From: Tamarix chinensis
Taxonomy: Eukaryota; Streptophyta; Magnoliopsida; Caryophyllales; Tamaricaceae
Length of the DNA: 64,000 nt
Direction: 5' to 3'
Assembly: GCA_030549775.1 (NCBI GenBank)
Contig: CM060173.1
Location: 65,290,367-65,354,366, forward strand
This document shows, one piece after another, positions 46,911 to 58,831 of the stretch (within the stretch, counting starts at the first letter, position 1; each line of letters opens with the position of its first letter). The translations under genes were made by a program, and so were the position numbers. Under the pieces are notes generated by a model, which worked only from the letters and a program-made list of their open reading frames with translations, ran no database searches and was not told where the DNA came from.

Positions 46911-48605
46911 ACCAATTACACCCCCATTTTTCATCGCTAAAAATTTTTGTTAAGATATTAAGGAAGCTGAATACACATCAAGGAAAATTGGTGTGTTACC
47001 ACCCTAACACATGTTAGACATTCGCCACCTTTCCAATATTAAATACAAGGCTAAAACTAATAATAACATTTAAAAAAATAGAGTGTGTGAATAAAAGATT
47101 GCATAAACAAATTAAAAGGCTGTTTACATCGGAGGACCTCAAAGGTTCCCAACAAAAACATTATAAAAAATATGTGGATAAATTATGATTCTATAACAAA
47201 ATAATTTAGGGTATGACACTCAAATTTAAAACCACGGTCCATTATAGACCCCACAAGATCTCTGAATGTCCATGCTCTCAAGGCTTGACCCAGCTAAGGA
47301 AGTCCATTTATTAGCCATCAACAAAGACCTACCCATTTCCCTTTACTTGTGGGAATGAGCAGGTGACAAATAGAACGAGCACATCAAGACGTTATGTATT
47401 GAGTAAGCCAAGTTTCTCCCTTAACATGAGTATAAGTATACAAATTCTATCTTACATGGATATAAAATACAACATGCATCATGATAAAGCCATATATATA
47501 AATATAAGAATACATCATGACATTATATCATGTATAACTCAAACAATATAGAATATACAATACTTGGTTTCATATTATCATCACATGCATACTCACACAT
47601 GTATTAGTAGATAACTTCTAGAAAACCTCTAGGATTTATTTCCAATTACTCAATTCTTTAGGTTATACCCTTTCCTTATTCACCTAAGACACATATCAAT
47701 CATCTGGTGAATATTCCATCCAATTACTCAATTCTTTAGGCTATACCCATTCATTCCATCCTTATCAATTTATTGACCATTCACTTGGTAATCATTCATT
47801 TTTTATCAACCAATTACTTATCATCCTTATTTTATTATCATCAAGCCATGCACTTTCCACCATCCCATGGTCACACTTACCATTAACACCCCCAAAATTT
47901 ATATATATATATATATATATTTAAATATTACTTATAACTTAAACCGAAAATTCTGGAAATGTTACCACCACACTTAGTACCAGACCGGCTCACTCCTACC
48001 GTTCCAATACTAAGTGCTAAGGCTAAAGAAAACAACTCAATAAACATTAATAGGTTGTCCGAATTCAAAGATACAGAAATCAGGTACGCACAAGTATTTA
48101 TTCAATTCCAAATATGAGGGTAGTTTTTCAAGAAAGAGAAATAACTAATAATAATGAAGTTGTTTCAATAGTACTATTCATAAATAGATAAGATAATAAT
48201 AATAAACTCAATGGAAAGCCGGCCACGTTACTCTAATAATCGATCCTGCCTGATCATCACTTGTCCCTACCTGAGGTCCATAGACATCTATAGCATCATA
48301 ATACATATCTCCTACCTGAAGGAAATCAGATAAGCCTTCTACTCGTTGGAATGAGCAGCACCCATGAAACGGGCGATCAGTACGCTATGTACTAAGTAAG
48401 GTAACCGAGCGCTAATGCCAACACATAAGCATAGAGATTTATATAGAGGACATAACAGAGGCACAATCACAGTAGCATAATATCGTACAATCAATTGAGT
48501 AGATACATAAAGACCCAATTAATGTCCAGATTATTTACTTAATTGATCTTTTATTAGAAATCGATACACATCATGCCTTTTTATCAAATCCATGTGAATA
48601 CGGGA

Positions 48606-48905
48606 GCCCCCACTATTATAGCCGGTGGATCGGATACACATAGGACTACACGTCCTAACCACTATTCCTAACCGGTGGATCGGTTGGCCCCGGCTCGTAT
48701 GGTGTTCCACTGTAAATAATTAGTATCTTTTAGGTACCTTGCAAACTATGGTTTATTTTTATTGAGCTCGGGAACCCCCACTATTATAACCGGTGGATCG
48801 GTTACGCATAGGACATCATGCCCTAACCACTATTATAGCCGGTGGATCGGTCACACATAGGGTAAAAACCCTAACCACTATTCCGAACCGGTGGATCGGT
48901 TGGTC
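48606..48905 (-). repeat. Dyad repeat block of D2 (CCACTATTATAGCCGGTGGATCGGT)
   Basis: Five units start near 48,608, 48,659, 48,778, 48,826 and 48,876. The core ACCGGTGGATCGGT or a one-base variant is kept in each, and CCACTATT(A/C) precedes each. Spacing alternates: 51, 119, 48, 50 bp. Confidence 0.9.
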
Positions 48906-48984
48906 CCGTCTCAATGATCTTTCACTTTAAGTGATTAGTATCTTAAGTATCTTATTCAACAACTTTCCTCCTAGATAAAACCCT

Positions 48985-49345
48985 AGATATGCATGACCAC
49001 ACTATGTAACCCTAGCTCCACGTAAATTACTCTTCCAATCAAACCCTAATCCCGAAGCAACCCATACTCCCATGTGAACCCTACCTCCAGGTAAAACATA
49101 TTTCCATGGAACCCTAACTCCCATGCAAACCCTATCTCCACGTAAAACATATTCCCATGCAAACCCTAACTCCCATGCAAAACCCTAATCCTCATGCAAA
49201 ACCCTAATCACCAGGCAACCTCATGCCAAACCCTAACCCATGCAAAACCCTAACACATGCAACTCCCCATCAATATTTTATAACTCCATCATTATTTTAC
49301 GACCCCATCATTATCTTACAATCCCATCCTTATTTTACGACCCCA
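48985..49345 (-). repeat. Minisatellite of D2 (AACCCTAACTCCCATGCAA units)
   Basis: About a dozen units of about 20-30 bp with CCCATG(C/T)(A/G)AACCCTA occur here, then (C)CATCATTATTTTACGACC-type units near 49,270-49,350. It corresponds to 38,765-39,300 of D1 in reverse. Apart from lone CCCTAA steps it is not a telomere array. Confidence 0.8.
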
Positions 49346-50269
49346 TCATGCATGTCTTAAGGCCACATTATACAACAATAATAACATACATGTACACATG
49401 ATTCTCATGCCACCATTTTTCCACACCAACATACTTTAATCCTATAATTATGTTGTATTAATAACAAGTATACAATATTCACACGAAATACACTATAATT
49501 AATATCACATAGCATGCATAGCATAAAATCACATAATACAAGTATGGCCTTAGCACCCCTTACCTAAAACGTCACTTGTCTTGGAGCACGCTGCTATACC
49601 ACTTGAGGGCTTTGGTTGGGCTCACCTACTATGGGAAAAATACTAGGATTAGGTTTTCTCTTAAGAATGCTATTATTTATAACTTACCCCAAGACCTTAT
49701 TTTTAATTAAAAAAATTATTATATTAGAATTGACCCTACAAAATACTAGTGGAATATTAATAATAAAACTAATGCAGTTCAAAACAAAAAGGTGATATAT
49801 GGGTTTCTGCCCTTCACCAAAATAATATGAGTAAAGCTAAAAATAATAATATTGAAATAATAAAGATAATGATAATATTATTACTAATGGTTATAAGAAC
49901 AATAGGAATAATAATACTAAAATACATAAGTGCGAATGTTAATACAAAATTAGGGCCTAAGATTTTCCAGAATAATTAATAAAATGTTAATAATAATTAT
50001 TCTAATAATTATAATATTAATAATAATAAGAATAATGATAATAAGCATATAATAATTCAATTAATAACTTAAAATTCGAAACTAACAATAAAATTATTTT
50101 ATTACCATTCTCCACCCTGCAAGTACAATTCACCATAAATTTTATATCAAATAATAATAATATTAATGGCAAGGAAATTATTATTATATTCGAATAGTTA
50201 CTAATAAATAAAATAAAAATGATATAATTTACAATAAATAATGACTAAGGAGGTCTAGGGTTTCACCTT

Positions 50270-51260
50270 GGGTCGGCAGGAATGGGCGGCACCGACGGTG
50301 GTTCACGGCGGTGGCCGGAAAAATGATCTAAGAGGGAAAAAGATGAAGAAAAAGAGAGAGGGAGCAGGGGAAAAATTAAAATAAGGTTTTTATTTGGTAG
50401 AGGAGGATTAGAGGGAGTTTTTGGGTGGTTTAGAGGGCAGTAAAAGTGGCGGAAACGGCGGCGGACGGCGGCTTAAGGGTTTCGGGGTGAAAATTCTGGT
50501 GAGATGAGCAGCAAACTTGGCACGACTATGGAGGCCCGTGCAAGAGGAATTGAAGGTTAAAAATGGTTTAGTTAACTAGAGAAAAATCCAGGGAAGAAAT
50601 AGGAATGCTGGGGTGGCGTGGAGGTTGACTATCAACAATAGGGGAAGCGTCTGAAGTCATGGTGGAGGCCAGCCCTTGCTTAGGGTTTTCGAGGGAGAAA
50701 CACTCCAAAAACTCCTACAACCAGGCTATTTATAGATGGTGGATGGGATAATAGGGTGTTGAAGCTCGATAGGGAGGTAATAAGTGCAAGAATTTGGGTG
50801 GTCGGTGGCAGTAATTGATCGGCCATCGTTTGGGTTGATTCAAAATTTCGCGAGACTGGGGAGAAGAAACGAGCAAGATTTAACGTCCAACAATTATGCC
50901 AATTTACTCTTGGAGTTAAGAGGAAGACAATGAGGCAAGAAACGGCCGGTATTAATCACCGTAGTCGAAGAGGCCATTGATGGGGTTAAAGGTTTCATCA
51001 CAGCGACGGGGAAAGATGGAGGGAGAAGGAAGAAGAAAGAAGGTGGGCCGGTCGGCCGAGGAAGGAAAAGAAAAGGGGAGAACCAGGCGGTTCGCGCGCC
51101 GGTTAGGCCCTCACTTAACGAGACGCAGCGTCTCGACATGAAATCGACCAAAACGTGGCGTCTGGGCACACGCAGGAAGAAGGCCAGCGACGCTGGGCCG
51201 CGGGAGAAGAAAGGAAGAAAAAGGAAAGAGGATTGGGCCGCGCCAGGCCCATTCGGCGGA
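50270..51260 (-). promoter_or_regulatory. CpG-rich promoter patch of D2 with TATA box
   Basis: This GC- and purine-rich region (plus strand) contains TATTTATA at 50,727-50,734, which is TATAAATA on the minus strand. It is the counterpart of the D1 patch. The open frames at 50,894-51,402 on both strands are composition artefacts, rich in Arg/Lys/Glu or Ser/Phe/Pro. Confidence 0.6.
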
Positions 51261-54249
51261 AGACGGAGGAAGAAAGAAAAGAAAGAAAAGGAGAAAAGAA
51301 AAAGAAATAGGAAAAAGGAAAAATAAAATAAAATAAGGTTTTGGGTTTAAATAAAATAATTATAATATTTTGGGTATTTAATATAAAATATTTATTTAAC
51401 AAAAAATATTAAATTCCCTTTTTAAGCTAGTTTCGGGTTTTTAAAATATTTTCCACCAATTCCATTTTAATTAGTAAAACACCCTAATTTTCTTCCATTA
51501 AATTATTTATAAAATTAATATTAATTTGGAACTATTTTATCCTCCTTATTTTAAATAAAATAAATTATTTTGTTAATTTCTAAAATAAAATCCTTAACTA
51601 GCAAAAATACCCAATTTATCCTAATTAAAATAGTAATAAATTTCTTCTTAATTTTTCCTAATTAATTTCCTTTTATTTTAATCAAATAATTTATATTTAA
51701 TTAAATATTATAATAAATTTTCATTTAAATTTACTATTTAAAATTAGAAATATTCGGGGCATTTCAAAAGCCTATCAAAATAAGGGACATAAAGTTTAGG
51801 CTAAAGCCAATAACCAAACGGATATATGTCCGAGCCGAAGATAATCATATAAATGAACATATGTCTAAGATAAAGCCAAAAAATATGGAAATAAGTCCAT
51901 TTTGAAGCTAACTGCCTAGGTAACTAGACCCTTTAGTATCGATACCTCCTAGTACATCATTAGTGTTTAGAGTAGGTAAGGCACCGGGACTTCTTAGGAT
52001 CCCGCCTAATGGAATCAAAAATTCTTGAAGGAAGATTAACCCTCGGTAGCTAATTGAAGACCAAGTAATGTAGACCCATACTCAAATTGATTTTCCTTCA
52101 CTTTATGTGATTAATATATTATTCATAAGGATAAGAGATCACACAAGGCCCATACAAAACAAGCAAAGTAACTTTCCTTGTTCATTCCTTATTTATTCCA
52201 TGTTAATCATTTTCCTTCCACTTTTCCAACCATGTGGGTTTCCATTTATTCTTGTACCAAATTACTTAAATTTTTCTTATCATTTTTGTTCAAGTCCATG
52301 TTGAGTTTCATTACTCTTTTCTTAATATCATCAGTTATCATAAGTGAAATACCCATTTAACCTTTACATTACTCATAAATTATGATCCATTTAATCCTTT
52401 CATTAGTCCAATAATCCATGATGAAATTTTTATTTTATCCCATTAATAATCATAGAATAGGCCTAAACATAGCCTGAATGCATAACCAAATCAAAAGGAA
52501 ACAAACCATGTAAAACAGTCAAACTAGTTGATCGATTAAGCCGAAGTAGTCCATCAATTTGGGTCAATTGGTTTGACTCAATCAAACCATGAATTTTCTC
52601 AAACCAGTCAATCGATTTGGCAAGACAATGTTCTATTCAAAGACCAGTCGATTGGTTCTACCAAATAAATTAATGGATTTAAGCAAAGAGCAAGACTAAA
52701 GTCTCTAGAGGCTTACTAGTCGATGGGTTGGGTAGACAAGTCAAGTGTTCTAGGAATTAGTCGATTCGTTTAAACTAATCAATCAATCAACTTTCCCTAG
52801 CACATTACCAAACCATTAAATTTCATGTAGACTCTTACATATAATCATCCTTAACTAAATTAAAACATGTATCAACATTGTCTAATACATTTTCAACTGA
52901 ATCAACTGGTATTTCACAACATGGAATCATCATATCCTATTTTTACCAAATTTATAACTTTTATTTTTCAATTTATACCACCTATCCATCTAAATAACAT
53001 ATGCAGGCTATATAAATTAATGCCAACATGCAAAAATCAACTTAAAGGGACACAAAACATGCTAGAATACTTATTAATCATTTTAGAAGTAAGAATCAGT
53101 TACTTAATGCAAGTAAAATCCCTTTTGAAACAAAAATTTCTAACTATGAAATTCTCAAATTTTAAAACCTAAAACAATAATCTTAAACTCAATAATTTAC
53201 CCCAAAATCTTATTGAATTTTTGAACTACAAATAGAAGGAAAGAATAATATACCATCTTGAGGAAAAATAGGAAAATGGTTAGGTAAATGCTCAATATTT
53301 TTTTTTTCAAAATATAACTCTTCTTTTCTTAACAATTAAAACAAGAGAGAGCTAGAGACAAGATCAAAGGAGCATAAGAAAATCGATTACAAGGCTTAAA
53401 GTGTAGAAAAAAGAGATTGAATACAAAACTTAAAGAATTTAGTAGCTAAAATAAAAGGTGCATAAAAGGGATGATTGGGGCTATTTCTATCCAACCAATT
53501 GAAGGGAACCATAGAGGGTTCAAGGATCAACTAGAAAACCTACAAATTACCATTTGAATTTGAGCTAAATGGACAGATTTTGTCCAATATATGTCGACCA
53601 ATTCTCTATAGCTAAAATTTCGTCTTTGGATAATGCAAGCCAATTAGACTAGAATTATCATACACATGAAAAGTAACAGAAGGCCGGCATGGAAGGAATA
53701 TTCTTGCTGCTCAAAGTCATACCTAAGATTAAACAATTAATCTTATAAAGATGTAGAGGAGAGAGGTGGAAGAAGACAAGGCTGAGGTCATCTCTCCCCC
53801 TCAATTTTTCCTATCAACTTCTAGATCAAGCTAGGTAATATATAGGTTTAAATGTATCATGAAAATCATTAGGAATCTCTTAGGGACAATTTGGCATGGT
53901 TTGGTAAGATTCCATTCCATTATAAGAGATTTTTTCAAAAAATGAAGTTAAAAAAATATGACTAGTTCGACAAATGAGTCGATGGGTTTAGGCTTAGCAA
54001 TCCACTATTCTTTAAACTAGTCAATTGGTTCTCCCAAACAGTTGACCAGTTTCATTGAGAAAATCCATTTTACTAAAACGATAAATGAGTCAATCTATTT
54101 ACCTAAAACACTCACTAAAATCCATTTTTCAACATAATTTTAAATCAAACTTTGCCTCAAACCTAATCATAACATTAAACCAAAATCATAGGTCCAAAAA
54201 TTAGCAAAATTCTCATTTAGCCATTTATAAAAGAAATAGGGGTATTACA

Positions 54250-54254
54250 TCTTA
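54250..54254. repeat. Target-site duplication TCTTA, right copy
   Basis: It follows the G1 LTR end directly and matches 30,663-30,667. Confidence 0.9.
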
Positions 54255-54650
54255 TGACACGTGAGGAAATGAGCCATCTTAGGGAAATGATCATAGAATA
54301 CCATACTTTTATTATTTTTCCTTTGATTATAAAGGAAAGCCAATCTAAAATCCATCTGACAATATATCAAGGTGGTGCATGATGGGCAAAGGTGTATAGA
54401 GTTCATTTTGGACGTAACTATTAGACCTTTGGTACATAGAGCACTTGGCTATAGAGGATTGCTCATATTTAGCCATTTGAGGCTACAGGAAATGTTTTAG
54501 AGTACATCATACATTTTGTTGATCCCTAAAATGGCCTGCCAAACCTCCGTATGCATAGAAAAATCTTCATCCTACTTATACAACCCTTTGAGACACCCAA
54601 ACATTTGGACCCTAGCTTCTAGTAATCATAGCACACAATACCTCCAAGAG
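54255..54650 (-). pseudogene. G2 integrase, N-terminal part (first half of the split gene)
   Basis: Minus strand from about 54,500: AKYEQSS, then LYTPLPIMHHLDILSDGF (family: GLYTPLP.P..PW.D.SMDFV), then decayed sequence up to a TCHK-type block directly at the TCTTA junction. If G1 and one TCTTA are left out, the reading frame goes on in 30,662 and below with the ND-A..IADL block, where integrases have it. Stops are present. Confidence 0.75.
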
Positions 54651-55790
54651 AGTGCATTGGCCACAACATTGGTCTTACCACTCTTGTGCTTTGCTACAAA
54701 TGAAAAGGATTGTAAAAACTCATTAAGTTTATGTTTCCTATTTATGTATTTTAGGGACTCATGATTGATGTGCCATATAAATTTTGATGGTTAGAGATAG
54801 AGTGACCAATGATCTAAAGCCCTAATAAGAACATAAAACTCCTGTCATAAGTGTTGTAGTTAGATCTCGAACCATTAAGCTTCTCACTAAAAAAGGTCAT
54901 GTGCCTTCCTTCTTATAGCATGACAACTCCAATACCTACTCCACTTGCATCACAATTGACCTCAAACACTTTTTCAAAGTTTGGTAGCCATATAATGGGA
55001 GCCTCACATAACTTATTTTTGATTATTTCAAAGGCTTCTTATAAAAATTTGGTCCTTTGAAGAACACCCTTTTTGAGGCATTCAGTGAGAGGTGCTGGGA
55101 GTGTCCTAAATCCTTTTATGATCCTCCTATTAAAGGGGCAAGCCCATGAAAGGATATAACATCACTGATGCATGTGGGTGTAGGTCATGTACTTATTGAC
55201 TCCACTTTTGACTCATCCATGGAGATTCCACTTTTGGATACAACAAACCCTAGAAAGGTGACTCTCAGCATAAAAAGTCAGAAATAGCACTAAGGGCTAA
55301 AAAATGCAAGTCTTAATTGCCTTACATGATCATCTCGACTAGAAGAGTATGTATGAATATCATCAAAATACATAGCTATAAATTTTCAAATGAAGGGTTA
55401 AAGAAGCTCATACATAAGCCTCATGAAAGTACTTGGTGCATTAGATAGCCTGAATCGAATGATCAACTACTCATAGAGCCCTCCCTTAGTCTTGAAAGTG
55501 ATCTTCCACTCATCCCCTTCCTTCATCCTAAGTTAGTAGTATCCACTCCTCAAGTTGATCGGGAAAAATGCATTTGCTCCATGCAAGCAATTAAACATGT
55601 CATTAAGCCTAGGTATAAGATACCTATACTTGATAATAATGTTGATAATAGCCCTACAATCCACACACATCCACATTGTTACATCCTTCTTTGGTAGTAA
55701 GAGGGCAAAAACTACACAAGGGCTAAGGGATTCTCTTATGTAATCCTTTTGCAACAACTCCTCAACTTGTCTTTGCAATTCCATGGCTTC
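54651..55790 (-). pseudogene. G2 reverse transcriptase and RNase H, decayed
   Basis: The open stretch 55,533-55,784 on the minus strand begins ELQRQVEELLQKDYIRESLS and goes on PCVVFALLLPKKDVTMWMCV, DCRAIINIIIKYRYLIPRL and INLRSGYY. This is the RT fingers/palm block, but the first catalytic Asp (IDLKSGYH) is Asn. The YFDDI block with both Asp lies at about 55,355-55,370. Near the end are INHESLKYINRKHKLNEF at about 54,715-54,765 and VVANALSWR, where RNase H has TDHESLK and VVADALSRR. The gene is interrupted by stops, and the loss of the first RT Asp alone would disable it. Confidence 0.9.
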
Positions 55791-56039
55791 TATAGGATTG
55801 CACCCATAATCCAGTTTGTTTGGGAGTGTAGTATTGGGAACAAAATTGATTTGGTGTTAGATTCCCTTTATGGGAGGCAATTCAATAGTTAATCTATTTG
55901 GAAAGCATCCCCAAACTCCCCTAATAGGTGTTTAACCCGAGGCTCAAGTTCATGTATCTTCTAATTAGGAATTTCCATTCCCTATGGCCCTTTCTAACCC
56001 TTTTCCATCAACAAATAAAGCTTTCATACACTTCCTATC

Positions 56040-56400
56040 CTCCTTAACAAGTGAGGATTGAATACTCTGAGTAAAATAATTTTTTTCTAGCATACATCAA
56101 GCTATATATATTCTTCCTACCATAATATTTACCATTCCTATCAAATTTCCATGGTTTACCTAATAAAAAATGACAAGCATCTATAGGAATGACAATACAA
56201 ATACCACTATCTTGATATGTTTTCCCATTGGAAAATGACATGACCATTTACTTAGTAACTTCCACCACCGAGCCGTTATTAAGCCATTAAATCTTATAAA
56301 GCTTAACACATTTTGTGGATGGCAAATTTAGCTTCTCCACTAAAGTGGTGGAAGCCACATTTGCACAACTACCTCCGTCCATAATGAGGGAGCATATTTT
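56040..56400 (-). pseudogene. G2 aspartic protease, decayed
   Basis: The minus strand has IMDGGSCANVAS at about 56,355-56,390, matching the retropepsin site (I/V)(D)(G/S)GS..N(V/I)AS with catalytic Asp kept. Farther on, IPIDACHFLLGKPWKFDRNG and KNIYSLM (56,100-56,200) match the conserved MDACH.LLGRPWQ.DR...HDG..N.YSF region after the protease. Confidence 0.85.
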
Positions 56401-56409
56401 AACAAGTAT

Positions 56410-57400
56410 GGTTCACTTGGTGTGGAATATGTTCTCTCTTTGGGAGTCTTCTGCCATGTCTTCTCTTGCTTGTAACACCCTCCTCACCATTAAGGATTCC
56501 GCTACATCTGAGGGTACTTCCTCAACCTTGGACCCTCCCTTCATGGACGATTGTTCTTTGATGTCACCTCCTTTTATATCTTTTTCCTCATAGTCTAGAA
56601 AGGTCATCACCCTCTCTTTTGACACTCGCTTTGATAGTGTCCAATTCCTTGACACTTAAAGCACCACACAACCTTAATTCTACTAGTCTCACCGACTTCT
56701 AGCTTTCCTTGACCCTTGACACAAAATGTCTTAGGATTAGGGTTTCACCTTGGGACTTCTTTGGGTGGGTAAGCATTCAATCTCAAACCCCCAACCCTTG
56801 AGCTCTTATTCTCCTCTCTGTTCTTTTCCAACTTGATGACCAAATAGAATAACTCATCCAAGGTATAATATTTGTAAAGATCCACCTTTCTAATAATGTC
56901 ACCTCTTTAACCCTCCTATGAATTGGGGCATTGTGTGTTCCTCAACCTCCTTCAAATAAGGCATCCTTTTGAGCCTCTCAAAATCTCTAATATACTCCTC
57001 CACATTCAAATAACCTTACCTTAAATAATACATTTTGTTGTATAGGCCTTGAGTATAAGAAAGTGGTAAAAGCCTCTCCCTCATCAATCTATTCATCTTC
57101 GCCAAATTTCTAACCTTAGACTCACCCTTTCTTTCTCAAGTTTATACTAAATTATCCCACCATAAGGAGGCATGCCCTATTAACATCAAAACAAAAACCT
57201 TACAAGATTTCTCATTAGCTAAAACCCTAGCTTCAAACATTCGGTTACACCTCATATTCGACTCCAAAAACACCTCTGGGGTGTGGGATATATATAACTC
57301 TATGAAATCCAACTTAATGTAACTAAAAGACTCTCTTCTAACTATCCTTATCCTTTGAAATGACCTAAGAAAATGCTAGAAGATGAGCTATAATTGGTTA
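56410..57400 (-). pseudogene. G2 gag with zinc knuckle, decayed
   Basis: Minus strand: a capsid region at 56,880-57,330 with IELYISHTPEVFLESNMRCN, then FVLMLIGHASLWWDNL, MNRLMRERLLPLSYT, LNVEEYIRDFERL and MPQFIGGL. This follows the pattern A..WW..L...R......W..L...M..RF.P..Y....Y..L..L.QG..SVEEY...F..L......RFI.GL. A zinc-knuckle start CFKCQGIG lies at about 56,641-56,665. The 80-residue open stretch 56,413-56,655 links gag to protease and includes ESLMVRRVL and QRENIFHTK, both usual in this lineage. Confidence 0.85.
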
Positions 57401-57790
57401 GCTCATCCCCTACACCATTCACCCTTTCTTCTTCTTATGGTAGAGGACTTCTTACTCTTTGAAGGTTGGCATTTGGCACTAATGACTCCAACATGTCCAA
57501 CACTCTCCTCCTATCGATTCGTAATGTTTCTATGGCCCTATCCTTCCTTAGGTTATGAGATTCTTCAAGACCTAACCCCCTTGAAATAGGTTTATTTTCC
57601 ATGTTTTATGCTCAACCTACATGCAACAAAATGGCTACACATAAGAGGATATAAAAAGGAATAAAGGTGGGATAAGGCTTAAATTTGTGGAAAAATAGCT
57701 TAAGAAAAGAAAATTTTGGTGGATGGCCTAGATAATAGGTTAAGAAGTAAGGTGACAGCATAGGTGATACCCCAAAATTACCAACCCTAA
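57401..57790 (-). other. G2 leader and gag start region
   Basis: The untranslated leader and the poorly kept N-terminus of gag. No start codon can be chosen. The frames at 57,383-57,589 (plus) and 57,612-57,803 (minus) have no recognisable motif. Confidence 0.4.
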
Positions 57791-57802
57791 GCTTTGATAC
57801 CA
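57791..57802 (-). other. Primer binding site of G2
   Basis: On the minus strand TGGTATCAAAGC, 11 of 12 positions of the initiator-methionine tRNA site TGGTATCAGAGC, three bases inside the LTR end. Confidence 0.9.
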
Positions 57803-57805
57803 ATT

Positions 57806-58819
57806 TGATGCATAATGTTAAACAAATGAGACCATGCTAAACATTTATGTTAAGAATGAGGAGTTTTCAAAATAGTCGAAAAGAGTGGAGAAGAATGCAG
57901 GAAAATCCAAAAAGGATAATTTGATCTTGAGATGTTTAAAATTAATTACTTGAATCAAACAACTTAGGTTTTAACTCTTAGCCTAAATGATGCAATATTT
58001 TGGATAATTCTCATGACTACTCCTTAATCTTAAGGGGAACTTGGATATATAACCTGGAGTTTTTTTTATCAATTTTAACCTGCCCCTCTTGTAGCCTATC
58101 CAACAATATTTAAGAGTCTTAGTCAACTTCTAGGGGTTACAAGTAGAATCTAACCGTGATATTTAGATTGGTTAGACCCTCACCCATGGTTGTGACTAAC
58201 ATAAACTAAGGCTAGAAGACTTCAATCAGCTAGTGCTAATTTTTTCAAAACTACTAGCCACCCATCACTTTATGGTTGTCATTAAATCCTATCACAAGGC
58301 TTAGGAAACATAAATTACATATTAGGAATGACGAAAAACATGATTTAGCTAAATTTAGCTAATAAAGGAAATAAGAAAATAGGTGAAGTCTGCTCTGCTT
58401 CTACTACTTGAATTGTCAAGGCTATAGAGGTTTCTTCTCTTTAACTTAAGCAAGGTTTTAAATACCTTGAACTTCCCATAATTACCTTTATCATGTCCCT
58501 AATTCTTACACAAGAAAAGGTTGACAATGCAGTTTATTTTTTAGCCAAAAATAGGTGAAGTAAAGAGGTAGATAAGGTAGCAGCTTGGTTGATTGTAGAA
58601 GGATCCTTATTAAAGCCAATTATGGGATGGGTTTTTTGGATGCATATTGCAGCCAAATAGATAAATATTTACGTTGTTGTTGGAGTTTGCATGGCTTTCA
58701 TGGTTTCTAGTTAATCTAGTTATTTATTGATCCAAATGAGAAGAGTTTTGAAGTCTTCAACTTTGGAAAAATTAATAAGTTGATTATCTTTAATTTGGGA
58801 TACTTGAGATGCTCCTACA
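57806..58819 (-). repeat. 5' LTR of G2
   Basis: It aligns with 29,125-29,910. On the minus strand it opens TGTAGGAGCATCTCAAG at the right end and closes ...ATTATGCATCA next to the primer site. Right after it the X integrase begins. Confidence 0.8.
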
Positions 58820-58831
58820 TTAGTAGTGGTT

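Larger units (their letters stand above)
47882..51766 (-). mobile_element. Solo LTR D2, 3.9 kb
   Basis: On the minus strand it opens TGAAATGCCCCG (right end, GGGGCATTTCA at 51,756-51,766) and closes GGGGGTGTTAAT (left end). It aligns with D1 in reverse from end to end and carries the same modules: CpG-rich patch, AT-rich/TTA-like part, minisatellite, dyads, 3' end. The left flank TTACC and right flank AAAGC do not match, so no target duplication is visible. The empty site is readable in copy A near 31,680-31,690. An AT run (47,902-47,921) lies next to its 3' end. Confidence 0.85.
30668..54249 (-). mobile_element. Ty3/gypsy element G1 (Del/Tekay-like), with two solo LTRs inside
   Basis: On the minus strand it has a 5' LTR (46,916-54,249, interrupted by D2), a primer site, gag, protease, RT, RNase H and integrase, then a tail and the 3' LTR (30,668-34,126). 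Net of the insertions, the LTRs are about 3.45 kb each and the internal region about 4.9 kb, a normal gypsy size. Long LTRs, the initiator-methionine primer site and the GPY block PRYIGPYEI fit the Del/Tekay chromovirus lineage. TCTTA duplications flank it within the G2 integrase. A hand count over about 100 aligned LTR bases gave roughly 15 mismatches, so it is old. Confidence 0.9.
46916..54249 (-). repeat. 5' LTR of G1 (copy B), interrupted by solo LTR D2
   Basis: The outer parts 46,916-47,881 and 51,767-54,249 align with copy A (30,668-34,126). The border of the D2 insertion corresponds to about 31,685 in copy A. The LTR ends GGGGTATTACA, and TCTTA follows. Frames at 47,363-47,551, 52,107-52,360 and 52,867-53,172 have no family motif. 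Confidence 0.85.
29069..58819 (-). mobile_element. Ty3/gypsy chromovirus-like element G2, split by element G1
   Basis: On the minus strand it has a 5' LTR (57,806-58,819), a primer site, gag, protease, RT, RNase H and integrase, then a polypurine tract and 3' LTR (29,069-29,910). G1 (30,668-54,249) interrupts the integrase. Without G1, G2 is about 6.2 kb, normal for a gypsy element with 1 kb LTRs. The RT and integrase wording (RESLSPC, PKKD, CVDCRAI, SDQDTKFL) is that of plant chromoviruses of the CRM/Reina kind, though I cannot place it more precisely. Flanking target duplications are not seen; the outer end of the left LTR appears altered. Confidence 0.85.

Noticed and set aside
48606..48905. 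Regular repeats with spacers that might suggest a CRISPR array
   Set aside because: Plant LTR context, spacers related to each other, irregular spacing, no cas-like genes; shared by other D copies.
50894..51402. Frames of 62-95 residues on both strands
   Set aside because: Counterpart of the D1 promoter patch in D2; low-complexity products only.
36072..51766. D1 and D2 as the two LTRs of one element
   Set aside because: They are in opposite orientation, lie in different host sequences (Y and the G1 5' LTR), and D1 has its own CAATT duplication.
30668..54249. An integrated pararetrovirus as the source of the pol-like genes
   Set aside because: LTRs, primer sites, 5-bp duplications and the integrase genes with chromoviral tails identify LTR retrotransposons; no movement-protein or coat-protein-like region was seen.
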